Positions 48,405 through 58,051 of a DNA stretch of 64,000 nt are shown one piece after another. The stretch is taken from contig JAPSHX010000003.1 of assembly GCA_031179305.1 (NCBI GenBank), positions 21,955-85,954 on the forward strand, written 5' to 3'. Position 1 is the stretch's first letter. Every line of letters begins with the position of its first letter. Under the pieces are notes generated by a model. That model searched no databases and was not told the DNA's origin. It was given only the letters and a program-made list of their open reading frames with translations. Both the position numbers and the translations under genes were made by a program. Origin of the DNA: Paenarthrobacter sp. GTDB lineage: Bacteria > Actinomycetota > Actinomycetes > Actinomycetales > Micrococcaceae.

Positions 48405-50525
48405 TCAGGGCGTGTCGTTGGTCAGAAGCGACCAGTCAGTGACCACCGGGGCGAGTTCCCCGGCTGCCCAGAGCGGGAGTTGGTCGGCGAAGTGCATGTG
48501 ACCAGGCGCGCCGGAGGCGCCGAATGGCACGATCCAGCGGCTGTTGCTCCGGTCGGCCAGGTCCCAAACGTAGCGGGCTACGGGTCCGCGGAAGCTTCTG
48601 TCATCAACGCCGGGGAGACTCTCGGTGCACAGGACACACCCGGTATCTCCACTGAGGTCGGCAGCGGGTGCCCATGACGCGAGGGGGCCGGGGAGGACAT
48701 GAACCGGCAGGAGCTTGTGCCGGTCACCCCAAGCGGCACCATTCAGCATGGATTCTTCCAACGCGGCGTCTTCAAGCGCCGCGGCAGCTTCCACTCCGAC
48801 GCTGATGCCAAGCTCGGAGCCACGAACCAGCAGAGTCTCAAGTGCAAAACCGATGCGGGACGCCACAGACAACCACGGCCCGAACAAGGGTGAGTAGCCT
48901 GTGGGCTCATTCAAGGGCGCAAGCGCGGAATGCTGTGCCACGCGCTGGACCAGCGCACCACGCCACGCAGCGAAAACGGCGGCCTGATGGCTGCCTGTTT
49001 CCATCAGGCCATCCCAGTCCAACAGAAGGATCCGCAACTCCTTGGCCTCCTTGGACAGATTCCCGGCATCCAGGCCGGAGAGCATCGACCGGAATAATGG
49101 CCACGGACCCAGCAGGGTGTCCGTGTGGATGGCCCGCATATCGTCCACGGACAAAGGTCCGGGAGCCAGCTCCAGCAATTCCCGGATGCGCCGGGCACGA
49201 TGCGCAGGTGCGAATTCCATGGCCACCTGATCACCGCCTCCTGCCGCGCGGTCATTCGCACTCACGGCAAATTGCTGGACCTCGGTGCGTGGCAGGATCA
49301 CATACTGGCCCTCCCACTCATGACGGGCGGAGAAGGCAGGAGCGGGCAAGCGCCGGTTGGCCGGATTGCGCTGCGGGACCAGCCCGGCAACGAAATGCCG
49401 AACGGACCCGTGAGCGTCCGCGGCCACCACGCTGTTGACCGGCTCCACCCACGCATCCAAGGCAGCTTCCACCTCGGAGACGCTTTGGCTCCGTAGCAGC
49501 GGCAGGAGGGCCTCGAACCCCAACCGCCCCTCAACCCTTGCCGGGAAGCGCAAACTGAGGGCGCCGCCGTCGGGCGTTTCCGAGATGACCGGCCCCCGAT
49601 CGGTCTCGATAATCTCAACGAACACAGCCTCACCGTCGCGGACACGGATGGTTTCGGAACTTACGACGACGGGTTCCCAGCCTTCAGCTCCGCGCGCCTC
49701 GATGCGCTCACCCGTAAAGTCGCTGACCCGGCGCAACTCCTCGACAAAAAGGTCCTGGTAGTCGGCCATGGCGTTGGTAATGGCCCAAGCGGTGCTGCCC
49801 GTGTGGGCGAAATGGGGGAGGCCGGGGACGCCGGGGAACGCAAATCCGATCGCATCGAAATCCGGGCAGGCGAGCCGTATTTGCTGGTAGACGCCCGGCA
49901 GTTCCATGAGGCGGTGTGGGTCGCCGGCGATCAGCGGAAGCCCGCTGGCCGTCGTCGAGCCATGCGCTGCCCAAGCGTTGCTGCCTGACCAAACCGGCGC
50001 CTCGATGCTGAACAAGCCCACGGCGTCGTCGCCGAGTGTCCGCGCGACGTGGGCCCTGAACAGCTTGTTGGGGAAAGTGGAAAACAGGATGTGGTGCACC
50101 AGGAAGACTCCGAGCGGGGTCCACGGGTTCCACGGCTCGGGTAGGCTGCCGGATTCCTCAAACTCGGGCCCGCCGCGTCGACCGTCCGCCAAGGCCTGAT
50201 TGACGCCGGCCACGTATTGCCCGCACCAACGCCGAGTGTCGGCGTCGAGGTTCTCAAAGCAGCGACGCGCGGTGTCATCGAGCCTGGCTTGGCGCGCGAA
50301 CCGGTCCCAGACCACCACTTCGGCACCCAAAACCTCGGCTGCGCGGCCTTCCGAACGCCACCGTTCCAGCTCGATCTGCCACGAGCGGTCCACGGCCGCG
50401 TTCATGCCCTGGAGAAAGGCGAGGTCATCGGCGGAATCGGCCCACAAATGCGGGATCCCCCACTCATCGCGGTACGTTCCGCGGCCGCCTGCCGGGGCAG
50501 AAGGGTGCGTCGGGGCAGGCGTCAT
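48405..50525 (-). CDS. penicillin acylase family (Ntn hydrolase) protein
   Basis: RDEWGIPHLWADSADDLAFLQGMNAAVDRSWQIELERWRSEGRAAEVLG...WSGSNAWAAHGSTTASGLPLIAGDPHRL with predicted Ser nucleophile. Confidence 0.92.
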   Translation of the reverse strand: MTPAPTHPSAPAGGRGTYRDEWGIPHLWADSADDLAFLQGMNAAVDRSWQIELERWRSEGRAAEVLGAEVVVWDRFARQARLDDTARRCFENLDADTRRWCGQYVAGVNQALADGRRGGPEFEESGSLPEPWNPWTPLGVFLVHHILFSTFPNKLFRAHVARTLGDDAVGLFSIEAPVWSGSNAWAAHGSTTASGLPLIAGDPHRLMELPGVYQQIRLACPDFDAIGFAFPGVPGLPHFAHTGSTAWAITNAMADYQDLFVEELRRVSDFTGERIEARGAEGWEPVVVSSETIRVRDGEAVFVEIIETDRGPVISETPDGGALSLRFPARVEGRLGFEALLPLLRSQSVSEVEAALDAWVEPVNSVVAADAHGSVRHFVAGLVPQRNPANRRLPAPAFSARHEWEGQYVILPRTEVQQFAVSANDRAAGGGDQVAMEFAPAHRARRIRELLELAPGPLSVDDMRAIHTDTLLGPWPLFRSMLSGLDAGNLSKEAKELRILLLDWDGLMETGSHQAAVFAAWRGALVQRVAQHSALAPLNEPTGYSPLFGPWLSVASRIGFALETLLVRGSELGISVGVEAAAALEDAALEESMLNGAAWGDRHKLLPVHVLPGPLASWAPAADLSGDTGCVLCTESLPGVDDRSFRGPVARYVWDLADRSNSRWIVPFGASGAPGHMHFADQLPLWAAGELAPVVTDWSLLTNDTP

Positions 50526-50547
50526 AATCTCTGGCCGCTTTCGAGCT

Positions 50548-50566
50548 TAGGTTAGGCTTACTTAAG
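50548..50566. promoter_or_regulatory. putative DtxR/IdeR iron box
   Basis: TTAGGTTAGGCTTACTTAA, close to the consensus TTAGGTTAGGCTAACCTAA; between divergent acylase and SIP genes. Confidence 0.85.
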
Positions 50567-50611
50567 CTCAAGATAAATGGCTTTGGCCCCGTTCACAAAT
50601 CGTGGACGTTC

Positions 50612-51361
50612 GTGAAGGAGTGTTGCTTGAAGCGGAATTGGGAAGGCGTCGTCCTCAAAGTCCTGGGCGCCAAAGACTTCACCCTAGAGGTCACGGGTCG
50701 GGAAGAGATCACCCCGGACTTCCTCCGCGTGCATGTGCGGGATGGGGGATTGCTGCAGCGTAGCGGCCTGCACCCCACCATGTGGATCCGACTCTGGTTT
50801 GACGATTCCGGTAAGGCCCACCAACGCGCCTACACGTTGGTCGATGCCTCGCCTGCGGACGGCACGTTCAGCATGGATTTCGCGATGCACAACGGCGTTG
50901 CTGCGGACTGGGCCCGCTCAGCGCAACCCGGTGACACCATCGACGCCACAGTCCAAGGCAGTTCCTTCACCTTCCCGCAGCCCGCTCCGCGTCGGATCTG
51001 GGTGGTGGGCGATCCTGCCTCCATTCCGGCTATCAATTCGCTCCTGGATGAGCGGCAGCGTGTTGCCGCAGGCGCGGCTCCAGTGACCGCCTGGCTCGAA
51101 TACCAGCACGACGCCGACCCCTCGCTTGAGGTGCGTACCTCCGATTCCGACGTCGTCACCTGGATTCCGCGCAAACGCGACGGCGCCGCTCTGGTGGAAG
51201 AAGTCTGCGATGGGCTCACGGCCGACACGGTTTCCGTGGGCGAAGACTTCTTCTGGATCGCGTGCGAAGCCTCAAATGCGCGGGCAATCGTCAAGCACCT
51301 TCGGAAAGAACTCGGCGTGGACAAGCACCGGATTGATGCCTTGGGGTACTGGCGGGTCTAG
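50612..51361 (+). CDS. siderophore-interacting protein (FAD-dependent ferric-siderophore reductase)
   Basis: FLRVHVRDGG...HPTMWIRLWFDDSGKAHQRAYTLVDASPADGTFSMDFAMHNGVAADWARSAQPGDTI. Confidence 0.92.
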   Translation: MKECCLKRNWEGVVLKVLGAKDFTLEVTGREEITPDFLRVHVRDGGLLQRSGLHPTMWIRLWFDDSGKAHQRAYTLVDASPADGTFSMDFAMHNGVAADWARSAQPGDTIDATVQGSSFTFPQPAPRRIWVVGDPASIPAINSLLDERQRVAAGAAPVTAWLEYQHDADPSLEVRTSDSDVVTWIPRKRDGAALVEEVCDGLTADTVSVGEDFFWIACEASNARAIVKHLRKELGVDKHRIDALGYWRV

Positions 51362-51372
51362 TTCTTCGCGCG

Positions 51373-51849
51373 TTACTCGCGCCAGTTCAGGAAGCCCTTC
51401 TGCCCCTGCGGCGGAGTGAGCACCACGTCGCGGCCGTACTTCTTCCTGGCATCGGCCCCTGAGAATGCGTCCGGGACAATGCGGACCGCTTTAGTTACCT
51501 TGCCGTCTTTCAGGAAGACGAAAAGTGCCGGTGAAGCGGTGTAGCGGCTCTCCTTGGTGAGGGGTTCGCCAAAGGCCTCCTCAATGTCCTTGGCCGGGGT
51601 TCCGGACGTGACGAAACCTGCTTGGTCCCAGTCGAAGTCCGTCGCGTCGGCCAGTTTGAGTGACGTGCCGTTCTTGGCGGACGCCAGGACTTGATCGTTG
51701 AGGTGATCGTTCGTTTCGGGCATGACGGATCCTCCGAGGGAACAGGCGGCCAAGGCGCAGGCCAGGACAAAGGTGAGCAAACTGGTAACGGTGACACGGA
51801 CCGCTGCGGTCTTGGGGCGGCGTCGTAGTTTGATGCCTGGAAGAGTCAC
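51373..51849 (-). CDS. putative lipoprotein of unknown function
   Basis: N-terminal TM plus lipobox LAACS; 4-bp overlap with upstream WXG-like gene. Confidence 0.75.
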   Translation of the reverse strand: MTLPGIKLRRRPKTAAVRVTVTSLLTFVLACALAACSLGGSVMPETNDHLNDQVLASAKNGTSLKLADATDFDWDQAGFVTSGTPAKDIEEAFGEPLTKESRYTASPALFVFLKDGKVTKAVRIVPDAFSGADARKKYGRDVVLTPPQGQKGFLNWRE

Positions 51850-52799
51850 GACGTCGTCCTGGACTCGTCGTTGAACTCCGGATCCTCGCCAGGGGCGGGC
51901 TCGGCATTGCCGGCATCGCCCGTCTGGTCAGCGGGCACCTGGTTTGAGGGGTGCGGCAATAGGTCAGGCCCCACCACTACCGTGTCTCCGTTGTTGACGG
52001 CGTCCTCGATCAAGTCTGCAAGCTCCTCAGCACTGGCGTCCGGATTGGCAATGGCCACGTTGCGCCCAACTTCATTGTTGTACAGATCCATGGCCTCGCG
52101 GGGAGCCGGGTTTCCAGGGAGCTGTTCGTGGGCAGTGGCGTAGTCCTCAGCCCAGTCCGCGCCGAACTCCTTCACCATGAGGGCATTCCAATAGGCGTGG
52201 CGGAAAGCGTCATTGTGGTCGTCATTGCGGTCTTCGCTGGGGAAACGCTCATCGGCAACACTGAACGCGTCGTCGTGAATGCCCTTGAAAGCGTTCAGCT
52301 CGAAGGGTCCCAGGCCATTCAGCAGTTCCGCTTCCTTCTCGGTAACTACCCTCTGATCCGTCACGAAACGCAGTGGATCCCAGTCGCCGGGCCAGTTGGT
52401 TGTCTCGGCGTCACTGACTTGGTACTCGTCCAGGATTTCCTGGGGCGTGGGCTGGGTGGGGTCCGTGGCAGACGCTGTTTTCGTTCTTGCGTCGTTACCG
52501 GGGTTGCCGGAGCTGCCTGAGCCCCCGCCGCTCTCGGTAGACGCGCTCGACTGCTCGTCGGCATTGGTGAGAACCGACTTGGACGCTTCTTCTATCCCGC
52601 GTGATGTCCTTTCAAGCAGCGGCCGTAGGCGGCCCTGCCAGTCGGAAGCGAAACGCTTGGCATCTTGTCCCTGCCAGGAACCACCCTGGGTGATCAAGGA
52701 GTCGAGCTCCCGGGCGCGGCTAGTCAGCAGCGATGCTCCGCTGGCGAGCGCTTTAGATAGTGCTTTGAGTTGATCGACGTCGGCGCCGTAGAAAGGCAT
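51846..52799 (-). CDS. WXG100-like N-terminal domain protein with DUF6973-like C-terminal domain
   Basis: MPFYGADVDQLKALSKALASGASLLTSRARELDSLITQGGSWQGQDAKRFASDWQGRLRPLL; linker; NDDHNDAFRHAYWNALMVKEFGADWAEDYATAHEQLPGNPAPREAMDLYNNEVGRNVA. Confidence 0.72.
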   Translation of the reverse strand: MPFYGADVDQLKALSKALASGASLLTSRARELDSLITQGGSWQGQDAKRFASDWQGRLRPLLERTSRGIEEASKSVLTNADEQSSASTESGGGSGSSGNPGNDARTKTASATDPTQPTPQEILDEYQVSDAETTNWPGDWDPLRFVTDQRVVTEKEAELLNGLGPFELNAFKGIHDDAFSVADERFPSEDRNDDHNDAFRHAYWNALMVKEFGADWAEDYATAHEQLPGNPAPREAMDLYNNEVGRNVAIANPDASAEELADLIEDAVNNGDTVVVGPDLLPHPSNQVPADQTGDAGNAEPAPGEDPEFNDESRTTS

Positions 52800-53012
52800 G
52801 TTTCCCCCTGAGCTTTCCCGTACATCCTTCGCTAAACCTCGTTAGGGCACAATGGGGAGCTCTGCCCTTGAATGATTTGAGGGAAAGCGTTCGCCAAGGC
52901 TCACCTGACCGCCGTCGTGCTTTATATCGCACAGGACGGGTACGGTGTGATGTATACCGCTGATTCAGCGTTTTGCACTTCACTTCTAGCTCATCTGTGA
53001 TATTTATTGGTT

Positions 53013-54536
53013 ATGACGCAACCGACCGCCGAACACGTAGGCCTCCTGCTCCGCGACGCTCGCGGCGAAAAAGGGTGGACGCAGGGGCAGCTGGCTTCTG
53101 AGCTGGGAACCAGCCAGAGCGCAATCGCCCGAATGGAACAGGGCAAACAGAATCTCAGCCTCCGGATGATCGAACGCCTTGAAGCTATTTTCGGGCGCTC
53201 CATCGTTAAAGTGGGCAAGCCGCAGATGACCCACCTCCGCGTGGAGGGTGGACGGACCCTCTCAGGGGAAGTGGACGTCAACAGTAGTAAGAATGCCGGA
53301 GTCGCCCTCCTTTGCGCCAGCCTCATCAACCGCGGAACCACCACTCTGCGTCGGCTGGCACGGATTGAGGAAGTCAACAGGATCGTCGAAGTACTGACCT
53401 CCATCGGCGTGGAATGCACATGGCTTAACGGAAGCGACCTCCGTCTTCGCCGTCCCGAGGTCCTGGATCTTGAATCCATGGACGTTGACGCCGCCCGACG
53501 CACACGCAGCGTCATTATGTTGCTCGGTCCGCTGTTGGACGAAACCAGCGAATACCTGCTGCCCTACGCCGGTGGCTGCGATCTGGGGACGCGCACCGTA
53601 GAACCGCACATGCAGGCGCTTCGCCAGTTCGGCCTCGAGGTGGAAGCGAAGTCCGGTTTCTACTCCGTGACCGCACCTCCCGCAGACGAACTCCACCGTT
53701 CCTTCGTCCTGACCGAACGCGGCGACACCGTGACGGAGAATGCCATCATGGCGGCCGCCCACCGCGAGGGCACCACCATCATTCGGAACGCCAGCCCCAA
53801 CTACATGGTGCAGGACCTCTGCTTCTACCTGCAGGGCCTGGGCGTGGACATCGACGGCGTCGGCACCACCACGCTGAAGATCACAGGACACTCGGCCATT
53901 GACGTAGATATTGAGTACTTCCCGTCTGAAGACCCCATCGAGGCAATGAGCCTCATCACCGCAGGCATCGTGACCAACTCCGAGGTCACCATCCGCCGGG
54001 TTCCCATCGAGTTCATGGAAATCGAGCTGGCCACCTTGGAGCAGATGGGCCAGAAGCTCGAGATCTCCGGCGAGTACATGGCGCGTAACGGACGTACCCG
54101 GCTGGTGGACGTGACTACCAAGCCCTCCGAGCTCCGCGCGCCGCAGGACAAGATCCATCCGATGCCGTTCCCGGGCCTGAACATTGACAACCTGCCGTTC
54201 TTTGCAGTGATTGCAGGCAATGCCGAGGGCCAGACGATGATCCACGACTGGGTCTACGAGAACCGTGCAATCTACTTGACGGAGCTCAACAAGCTGGGCG
54301 CCCAGGTGCAACTCCTGGACCCGCACCGGATCTATGTCAACGGGCCCACCAAGTGGCGCGCCGCGGAAATTGGCTGCCCGCCGGCTCTGCGTCCCGCGGC
54401 CTGCCTGCTGCTGGCAATGTTGGCTGCCCGGGGAACCTCCGAGCTCCGCAACATCTACGTGATCGAGCGCGGTTATGAAGACCTCGCCGAACGCCTCAAC
54501 ACCATTGGCGCGAAGATCGAGTACTTCCAGGACTAG
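53013..54536 (+). CDS. XRE-type HTH fused to UDP-N-acetylglucosamine 1-carboxyvinyltransferase (MurA-like)
   Basis: HTH LLLRDARGEKGWTQGQLASELGTSQSAIARMEQGKQNLSLRMIERLEAIFG followed by EPT domain VEGGRTLSGEVDVNSSKNAGVALLCASL...YAGGCDLGTRTVEPHMQALRQFG. Confidence 0.92.
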   Translation: MTQPTAEHVGLLLRDARGEKGWTQGQLASELGTSQSAIARMEQGKQNLSLRMIERLEAIFGRSIVKVGKPQMTHLRVEGGRTLSGEVDVNSSKNAGVALLCASLINRGTTTLRRLARIEEVNRIVEVLTSIGVECTWLNGSDLRLRRPEVLDLESMDVDAARRTRSVIMLLGPLLDETSEYLLPYAGGCDLGTRTVEPHMQALRQFGLEVEAKSGFYSVTAPPADELHRSFVLTERGDTVTENAIMAAAHREGTTIIRNASPNYMVQDLCFYLQGLGVDIDGVGTTTLKITGHSAIDVDIEYFPSEDPIEAMSLITAGIVTNSEVTIRRVPIEFMEIELATLEQMGQKLEISGEYMARNGRTRLVDVTTKPSELRAPQDKIHPMPFPGLNIDNLPFFAVIAGNAEGQTMIHDWVYENRAIYLTELNKLGAQVQLLDPHRIYVNGPTKWRAAEIGCPPALRPAACLLLAMLAARGTSELRNIYVIERGYEDLAERLNTIGAKIEYFQD

Positions 54537-54617
54537 GGCCGCTGCGGGGGCCGGGCGGGTAAAGTCCCGGAAACACAAGCCTCTGTCCTCACCAGCCCCC
54601 GTGACGCAGAATGGAGC

Positions 54618-55814
54618 ATGCGGACTTTCGGGGTTGAGGAAGAGCTGCTCATCGTCGATCCTGTGACGGGCGAGCCCCTGGCCCTCGCGGACGCGCTCCT
54701 TGCGGGCCACGGTGAACCCGAGACTGCCACGGGCCTCAGCCACGAGCTCAAACTGGAGCAGATCGAAACACAGACCCGCCCATGCCATAGTTATGGCGAG
54801 CTCCTGCAACAGATCCGGCGTGGCAGGGCCATGGCAAACGAGGCCGCACGGCAGCATGGAGCGCGGGTTGCTGCAATCGCCACGTCGCCACTGGCCTCGA
54901 ATACGCACACCACCCCGGACCCGCGGTATGCCGCGATGCTGGATCGTTTCGGCATCATTGCCACCGAGCAACTGACGTGCGGATTCCACGTGCACACCTC
55001 GGTGGAATCACCCGAGGAAGGCGTGGTGGTACTGGACCACATCCGGGACAAACTCGCTGTCCTGACAGCGCTCACCGCCAATTCGCCTTACTGGCGTGGG
55101 CTGCCCACTGGTTTCGACAGCTACCGCACCCAAGCATGGAACCGTTGGCCGACCTCGGGGCCGTCCTCCGTTTTTGGGTCCCTTACCGCCTATCGGCGCA
55201 TCGTGAAGCGTCTCTTGGAAACGGGCGTGATTTTGGATGAGGGCATGATCTACTTTGACGCCCGCATCTCCAGGAACCACCCCACGGTGGAAGTCCGCGT
55301 CGCCGATGTCTGCCTTCGGGGTGAGGACGCGGCACTTATGGCGGTGTTGGTGCGGGCTTTGGTGGAGACGGCATCCTTGGAAATGCTCGACGGCGTAGAA
55401 CCCACCGCGGTGCCCACGGCACTCCTACGGATGGCGAGTTGGCAGGCCAGCAATTCGGGGCTGCGCGGAGATCTCCTGGACTTCGGTGACTTTCTGCCCC
55501 AACCCGCTGCGGACGTCGTATGGGCGTTGGTTGACTACCTGAGCCCGGTCCTGGACGACCAAAACGAGTTGGAGCTCGTCAAAGAAGGGATCTCGGACTT
55601 ACTGGAGCGGGGCAATGGGGCACAGGAGCAACGGGAAGCCGCTGAACGCTACAACAAAAGGCAGCGGGACGGGCAAACCCAGACGGGAAGTCCACCTACC
55701 AACGAAGCCTTGGCCGCCGTCGTCGGGCATGCTGCGAAGGTGACTGTGCGCGGGGCTGCCGCCGTTGCGCACAAGGATCCCTCGCCCATGCTGACCCGAG
55801 TCAGGAGACCTTAG
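54618..55814 (+). CDS. carboxylate-amine ligase / glutamate-cysteine ligase-like (YbdK family)
   Basis: [28 protein letters not shown]...[41 protein letters not shown]. Confidence 0.92.
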   Translation: MRTFGVEEELLIVDPVTGEPLALADALLAGHGEPETATGLSHELKLEQIETQTRPCHSYGELLQQIRRGRAMANEAARQHGARVAAIATSPLASNTHTTPDPRYAAMLDRFGIIATEQLTCGFHVHTSVESPEEGVVVLDHIRDKLAVLTALTANSPYWRGLPTGFDSYRTQAWNRWPTSGPSSVFGSLTAYRRIVKRLLETGVILDEGMIYFDARISRNHPTVEVRVADVCLRGEDAALMAVLVRALVETASLEMLDGVEPTAVPTALLRMASWQASNSGLRGDLLDFGDFLPQPAADVVWALVDYLSPVLDDQNELELVKEGISDLLERGNGAQEQREAAERYNKRQRDGQTQTGSPPTNEALAAVVGHAAKVTVRGAAAVAHKDPSPMLTRVRRP

Positions 55815-56421
55815 GCCTCGTGTCTTCCGGCTCTTCCCAAACCATCAGATATGCGCCGGCGGTCCCCTCCACGAGGTAGAAAAAGAGCGGCGGTATGTCC
55901 TTCTTGGCCAGAAGGACAGCTCCGTAAACGGGCGCGGCGGCCGCAGCCGTGACCCCGATCCACCGTTTGGCAGGTATGGAAAGAAGGCTCCCGCCGAGCG
56001 CGGCCAAAGCCACAACATGCAACCCTGAATACGCCAGGAACGGCGCGCTGGATCCGCGGCGATAGGCGAACCCCTCAATATCGGAAGCCCGTCGGGCAAG
56101 GCTGGAGACGAACAATGGGGCGCCGGCAAGCAGCGCGGCCGCAGCGGCGTAGGCCCATTTCTTCGCCCTCCGGAGTGAAGGGCCCGAGCGCGGAATGGCA
56201 CGGGCGAAAGCAGCAAATCCCACAGGCACTGCGACGGTCCCGGCGGCAGCAATGTGCTGCCCCGTGATCCATGCGCGCTGTTCGGCTTGCAGCATGCGAA
56301 GGCGCTCGCTGTCATCGGGCGTGATGTAGACCCGTGAGACCGGCGAGATACCGACGAACCACACCAACGTGCCCGCAACAATCACTGTTCCGGCACGGCG
56401 ATAGGGGTGGTTCCCGCTCAT
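55801..56421 (-). CDS. hypothetical membrane protein
   Basis: [61 protein letters not shown]..., several TM segments; start refined to 56421. Confidence 0.7.
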   Translation of the reverse strand: MSGNHPYRRAGTVIVAGTLVWFVGISPVSRVYITPDDSERLRMLQAEQRAWITGQHIAAAGTVAVPVGFAAFARAIPRSGPSLRRAKKWAYAAAAALLAGAPLFVSSLARRASDIEGFAYRRGSSAPFLAYSGLHVVALAALGGSLLSIPAKRWIGVTAAAAAPVYGAVLLAKKDIPPLFFYLVEGTAGAYLMVWEEPEDTRPKVS

Positions 56422-56431
56422 GGCAGCAAGG

Positions 56432-57640
56432 TTAGACCTGTTTGAGGGCCTTCTCCAGATCCAAGATGAGGTCGTCCACATCTTCAAGACCAACAGACAG
56501 GCGAACCACACCATCGGAAAGTCCGATCGCCGCACGGCCTTCCGGCCCCATGGCCCGGTGGGTGGTGGTGGCCGGATGCGTGATGAGGGATTTGGAGTCA
56601 CCCAGGTTGTTGGAGATGTCGATGACCCTGAGGCCATCGAGCAAGGCAAACGCCGCCTCTTTGGCTGAGCACCCGGCCGAAGGCGAAAGCTCGAACGTCA
56701 GCACGGTACCGCCGGCCTTCATCTGCTTCGCGGCAAGCTCGTACTGAGGATGTGACTTCAACAGCGGGTACTTGACCCAGCTGATGGCGGGCTGCTGCTC
56801 GAGCCATCCTGCGATCTTCAGAGCAGAGGCAGAGCTGTGGTTCACACGCAGCCCGATGGTCTCCAGGCCTTTGGTCAGCACCCAGGCGTTGAACGCGGAC
56901 AGGGACGGGCCGGTGTGCCGCATGAGCTGCTTGACCGGGCCATCGATGAATTCCTTGGTGCCCAGGATCGCGCCGCCAAGGACGCGTCCCTGACCGTCGA
57001 TGTGCTTGGTGCCGGAATACACGATCACGTCTGCGCCCAACTCACCGCAGCGCTGCAGTAGGGGAGTGGCAAAGACATTGTCCACCACGACAGTCGCCCC
57101 GGCGGAATGCGCGAGTTCGCTGACGGCAGCGATATCGACGATCTCCTGCATGGGGTTGGACGGTGACTCGAAGAACACCGCGGTGGTGGGCTCGGACAGG
57201 GCTTCGCGCCACTGCTCCAGGTCGGGGCCGTCAACAAAGACCGTCTCCACGCCCCACCGGGGAAGGATCTCATTGAGGATCACGAAGCAGGAGCCGAACA
57301 GCGAGCGGGCAGCAACAACGCGGTCACCGGCCGCCAGCAAGGCACCCAAGGCGGTGAACACCGCGGACATGCCGGACGCCGTCGCAAAGCACGCCTCGGT
57401 CCCCTCGAGCAGTCGCAGCCGCTCCTGGAACGTGGCCACGGAAGGGTTGCCGTAACGGGAGTAGACGAATCGTTCGTCCTCGCCGGTGAAGGCACGCTCG
57501 GCCGCGGCAGCAGATTCGTAGACGAAGCCGGAGTTCAGGAAGACGGGCTCTGCCGTTTCCTGGAAATTGGTACGGTCAAGGCCACCGCGGACTGCCTGGG
57601 TATCCGGGCTCCAGCCGGCGGCGTCGGGATTGAAAGTCAC
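56432..57640 (-). CDS. metZ: O-succinylhomoserine sulfhydrylase
   Basis: Cys/Met metabolism PLP enzyme: TQAVRGGLDRTNFQETAEPVFLNSGFVYESAAAAERAFTGEDERFVYSRYGNPSVATFQERL; VIVYSGTKHIDGQGRVLGG. Confidence 0.9.
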   Translation of the reverse strand: MTFNPDAAGWSPDTQAVRGGLDRTNFQETAEPVFLNSGFVYESAAAAERAFTGEDERFVYSRYGNPSVATFQERLRLLEGTEACFATASGMSAVFTALGALLAAGDRVVAARSLFGSCFVILNEILPRWGVETVFVDGPDLEQWREALSEPTTAVFFESPSNPMQEIVDIAAVSELAHSAGATVVVDNVFATPLLQRCGELGADVIVYSGTKHIDGQGRVLGGAILGTKEFIDGPVKQLMRHTGPSLSAFNAWVLTKGLETIGLRVNHSSASALKIAGWLEQQPAISWVKYPLLKSHPQYELAAKQMKAGGTVLTFELSPSAGCSAKEAAFALLDGLRVIDISNNLGDSKSLITHPATTTHRAMGPEGRAAIGLSDGVVRLSVGLEDVDDLILDLEKALKQV

Positions 57641-58051
57641 TTACTCGGTCCCCAAGTTCGTTGGCAGGCCGCGGTTCTTCCATCCGTTGACGGTGCGCTC
57701 GCCGTAGCGGTCCGGTTCGCCTTCGAAGCCCTCCAGAACGTTGTAGGCAGTGAAGCCTGCCCGTGTTGCGGCTATGGCAGCCGAAATGGAGCGTTGCCCT
57801 GAACGGCACAGGAACACCAGCTCAATGCCGTCGTCCTCGGGAGCCTGCTGCTGAAGGTCCTCGATAAAACGGGAGTTCGGGATGCCGCCGGCCAGGTTCC
57901 ACTGGATGAACAGGGGGTCGTTCTCGGTGGCTTTGGTATCCGGGATGCCGATGTGGGCCCATTCGGCCTCGGTGCGGACATCCACCAGGATGGCACCCTC
58001 TTGAAGCTTCGCCCACGCGTCCTGCGGGGTCAGGTCACCTGCGTAGCTCAT
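57641..58051 (-). CDS. rhodanese-like domain protein
   Basis: LTPQDAWAKLQEGAILVDVRTEAEWAHIGIPD...IELVFLCRSGQRSISAAIAATRAGF; active-site CRSGQRS. Confidence 0.92.
   Translation of the reverse strand: MSYAGDLTPQDAWAKLQEGAILVDVRTEAEWAHIGIPDTKATENDPLFIQWNLAGGIPNSRFIEDLQQQAPEDDGIELVFLCRSGQRSISAAIAATRAGFTAYNVLEGFEGEPDRYGERTVNGWKNRGLPTNLGTE

Noticed and set aside
53262-54995. 577-aa minus-strand ORF
   Set aside because: Antisense shadow of the HTH-MurA gene; composition (His/Gly/Arg-rich) typical of non-coding frames.
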